Positions 4,812-6,719 of a DNA stretch of 6,719 nucleotides are shown piece after piece. The stretch's first letter is position 1. The number at the start of each line of letters is the position of its first letter. Source of the stretch: DATADD01 sp036258675. GTDB taxonomy: Bacteria; Actinomycetota; CADDZG01; WHSQ01. The notes below the pieces were generated by a model. It was not told the DNA's origin, searched no databases, and saw nothing but the letters and a program-made list of their open reading frames with translations. Location of the stretch: positions 1 to 6,719 of the forward strand of contig DATADD010000169.1 of NCBI GenBank assembly GCA_036258675.1, in the 5' to 3' direction. A program made the position numbers and the translations under genes.

Positions 4812-6478
4812 GTCGTCGCCAGGTAGCGATGGATGAGCTGCACCGCGATCGAGCCCTCCCCGACGGCCGACGCCACCCGCCGGATCGCGTTGGCTCGGAC
4901 GTCGCCCACCGCGAACACGCCGGGCACGCTCGTCTCGAGCAGGAACGGCTCCCGCTCGAGGGGCCACCCGTTCGTCGTGCGCAGCATGTCGGTGCCCGTG
5001 GGGATGAAGCCTCTCTCGTCGCGCGCGACGACGCCCTCCAGCCACTTCGTGTGTGGGTCCGCCCCGATGAACACGAACACGCCGCCCGTGGCGACGTCGC
5101 GCGTCGCCCCCGACCTGTTGTCAACGAGCGTCAGCTTCTCGAGATGGTGGTCGCCGTGGAGCTCCCCGATCTCCGTGTTGACGTGCACGTCGATGTTCGG
5201 CGTCCCCTCGATCTGGGTCACGAGGTAGCGGGACATGCTCGCTTCGAGACTGTCGGCTCTGCACAGCAGGTGGACACGGCGGGCGTGCTGCGAGAAGTAG
5301 ACGGCGGCCTGGCCCGCCGAGTTGGCCGCGCCGACGATGTGGACGTCCTGCCCGATGCACGAGCGCGCCTCGACGGTGGTGCCGCCGTAGAACAGGCCCA
5401 CGCCCTCGAACTCGGGCGCGCCGGGGGCCTGGAGGCGCCGGTAGGAGACGCCCGTTGCGATGATGAGGACCCGGCAGCTCAGCTCGGTGCCGTCGCCGAG
5501 ACGGACGATCCTGTATCCATCCGCGACCTCCACGTGCGTGGCCTCCGCCGGCGACACCATGCGGACGTCGAAGCGGCGAGCCTGCATCACGGCGCGGCGG
5601 CTGAGGTCGGCTCCGGAGAGCCCGCTGGGGAAGCCGAGGTAGTTCTCGATGAGGTTGCTCTGCCCCGCCTGGCCTCCGGGCGCCTCGCGCTCGACGAGCG
5701 CAGTGGACAGCCCCTCCGACGCGCCGTAGACGGCCGCGGCGAGACCCCCCGGCCCCGCTCCCACGATGACGAGGTCGAAATAGGGGGTGTCGACGGGCTT
5801 GAGGATCTCGAGCTTGCGGGCGAGCTCGACGTTCGAGGGCGACTCGAGGCGCTCTCCGCCCGGCAGCAGCACGAGCGGCAGGCGCGCGTCGGGGCTCTGC
5901 GCCGCAAGCGCGCGCGCCTCCTCGTTGGTCTCCACGTCCAGCCAGCGATAGGGATGCTGGTTGCGAGCGAGGAAGTCGCGGATCGCGTGCGACGCCGCCG
6001 ACCACCGCATCCCCACGATCGTCGGCCCCTCGAAGGCCGGGAACCGCCCCCTCCACTCGTCGAGGAGGTCGTCGAGCACGGGGTAGAGCCGCTCCTCGGG
6101 CGGGTGCCACGGCTTGAGGATGTAGTAGTCGAGGCGGACGCGGTTGATGGCGGCGATCGCGGCCTCGGTGTCGGCGTACGCCGTCAGCAGGACCCTCTTG
6201 GCGTCGGGGTGCAGGACCATCGCCTTCTCGAGCAGCTCGACGCCGGAGAGGCCCGGCATGCGCTGGTCCACGAGGAGCAGAGCGACCCGGTCGCCGCGGT
6301 CCCTGAGCTCGCGCAGGGCGTCGAGGGCCTCCTCGCCCGACGATGCGGCCAGGACGCGGTAGTCCTGGGCGAAGTGGCGCACGAGGTCCCGGCGGACCGC
6401 CCGCAGGACGTCGGGCTCGTCGTCGACCGTGAGAAGGACGGGCTTCCGGGCCCCCCCGGTCCTGATGTCGCCGGCCAT
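4808..6478 (-). CDS. Receiver domain fused to thioredoxin-reductase-like flavoprotein
   Basis: This 556-residue protein joins three parts. Residues 12-145 are a receiver with acidic pair Asp19/Asp20, phosphoacceptor Asp71 (LLVDQRMPG), Thr99 and Lys122 (ILKPW). Residues 151-225 look like a thioredoxin/glutaredoxin fold with a possible cis-Pro (RLPLVLL, Pro201), but MRWSAASH (157-164) stands where CxxC would be. Residues 233-556 are a thioredoxin-reductase-like FAD and pyridine-nucleotide module: GAGPGG (240-245), GGQ (268-270), VGAANSAGQAA (382-392) and VGDVRANAIRR (524-534). The dithiol motif of true thioredoxin reductases is replaced by FYGGTT (363-368). The only cysteines are 335, 374 and 406. 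It therefore probably cannot reduce thioredoxin in the usual way. There is no DNA-binding domain. The family is annotated as fused response regulator/thioredoxin-disulfide reductase. ATG 6478 is chosen; GTG 6496 would add six residues. The kinase gene follows with a 4-base overlap. Confidence 0.88.
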   Translation of the reverse strand: MAGDIRTGGARKPVLLTVDDEPDVLRAVRRDLVRHFAQDYRVLAASSGEEALDALRELRDRGDRVALLLVDQRMPGLSGVELLEKAMVLHPDAKRVLLTAYADTEAAIAAINRVRLDYYILKPWHPPEERLYPVLDDLLDEWRGRFPAFEGPTIVGMRWSAASHAIRDFLARNQHPYRWLDVETNEEARALAAQSPDARLPLVLLPGGERLESPSNVELARKLEILKPVDTPYFDLVIVGAGPGGLAAAVYGASEGLSTALVEREAPGGQAGQSNLIENYLGFPSGLSGADLSRRAVMQARRFDVRMVSPAEATHVEVADGYRIVRLGDGTELSCRVLIIATGVSYRRLQAPGAPEFEGVGLFYGGTTVEARSCIGQDVHIVGAANSAGQAAVYFSQHARRVHLLCRADSLEASMSRYLVTQIEGTPNIDVHVNTEIGELHGDHHLEKLTLVDNRSGATRDVATGGVFVFIGADPHTKWLEGVVARDERGFIPTGTDMLRTTNGWPLEREPFLLETSVPGVFAVGDVRANAIRRVASAVGEGSIAVQLIHRYLATT

Positions 6479-6493
6479 CGCCCAAGCCAACCA

Positions 6494-6504
6494 CACCGCC
6501 GGTG
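6494..6504. promoter_or_regulatory. Small palindrome in the divergent region before the receiver-flavoprotein gene
   Basis: CACCG-C-CGGTG is a perfect 11-bp inverted repeat within the 73-base region (6479-6551) between the divergent receiver-flavoprotein and lipoprotein genes. I see no convincing -35/-10 pair in that region. In DNA this GC-rich a palindrome of this size can arise by chance, so operator function is only a possibility. Confidence 0.15.
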
Positions 6505-6551
6505 CGATCTCGCCCTAAAGCGCGTCGCCGAGCGCGCCGAAGCGGACAAAC

Positions 6552-6719
6552 ATGACGTCGCCCACCGGCACACTCGGTCGGAGCCTCGCGACCGCGGCCG
6601 CGGTCCTCGCGCTCGCGGCGGCCGCGTGCGGGGACTCGGGGCCGAGCGGGTCGCCCGTCGCGCCGCCCGGCGAGCGCGGGAGCGAGGCATCCCCGGCGGG
6701 GTCGCCCGCGCGCGCGGGC
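6552..6719 (+). CDS. N-terminal part of a secreted lipoprotein, runs off the right edge
   Basis: ATG 6552 opens a frame of 56 codons with no stop before the edge. An in-frame TAA at 6516 and no other start codon between them fix this ATG as the first possible start. The product begins MTSPTGTLGRSLATAAAVL, followed by an Ala/Leu stretch and a lipobox ending LAAAAC at Cys25, so it should be exported, lipidated on Cys25 and anchored on the outer face of the membrane. After Cys25 comes a Gly/Ser/Pro/Glu-rich flexible linker, usual for actinobacterial lipoproteins. The functional domain lies beyond the window, so the role (for example solute-binding protein) cannot be told. The ribosome binding site is weak (AGCGGAC). 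It is divergent from the receiver-flavoprotein gene. Confidence 0.75.
   Translation, partial: MTSPTGTLGRSLATAAAVLALAAAACGDSGPSGSPVAPPGERGSEASPAGSPARAG

Noticed and set aside
4812..5045. A longer kinase starting upstream at 5045
   Set aside because: The extra 78 residues are Arg/Ala-rich shadow sequence of the upstream gene; the GTG at 4811 with a 4-base stop overlap is the natural start.
3760..5124. A 454-codon minus-strand frame overlapping the kinase and flavoprotein genes
   Set aside because: It is a low-complexity shadow frame spanning the junction of two well-supported genes.
1..6719. CRISPR array, tRNA, rRNA, insertion sequence or attachment site
   Set aside because: I saw no regularly spaced repeats, no tRNA-like cloverleaf, no transposase and no terminal repeats in the window.

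Overview
The window is very GC-rich DNA, with G or C in nearly every third codon position. It is densely packed and has several GTG starts. Together with the gene content, this suggests a high-GC Actinomycetota, possibly of the Thermoleophilia/Solirubrobacterales kind. The phylum is an inference from composition and family distribution; no rRNA or other marker gene is present.

Layout from left to right: (a) 3-191 (+), the 3' end of an unidentified gene with a Pro/Gly-rich tail. (b) 214-249, a strong hairpin between two convergent genes. (c) 262-2019 (-), an orphan flavoprotein of the succinate dehydrogenase/fumarate reductase A-subunit family. (d) 2020-2173, a divergent intergenic region that is locally less GC-rich and carries a 17-bp palindrome. 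(e) 2174-3028 (+), a class I SAM-dependent methyltransferase. (f) 3026-3044, a palindrome that contains the stop codons of two convergent genes. (g) 3042-6478 (-), a three-gene run, read right to left: a response-regulator receiver fused to a thioredoxin-reductase-like flavoprotein, a Crp-like-domain histidine kinase overlapping it by 4 bases, and a 91-residue helical protein of unknown function. (h) 6552-6719 (+), the start of a lipoprotein gene that runs off the right edge.

The most interesting part is the minus-strand run at 3042-6478. The receiver protein has no DNA-binding domain; its output module is an FAD/pyridine-nucleotide flavoprotein that has lost the catalytic CxxC of thioredoxin reductase, joined by a degenerate thioredoxin-fold domain that has also lost its CxxC. 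The partner kinase has a cyclic-nucleotide-like sensor domain without the usual phosphate-binding residues, but with intact His and ATP-binding motifs. I infer a phosphorelay that controls, or is controlled by, a flavin redox module rather than transcription. The domain fusion is known to me as an annotated protein class ('fused response regulator/thioredoxin-disulfide reductase'), so the architecture is not unique here, but I know of no established function for it.

The left half holds two genes transcribed divergently from a shared region. A redox flavoprotein without its usual iron-sulfur and membrane subunits lies next to a small-molecule methyltransferase whose substrate I cannot tell.
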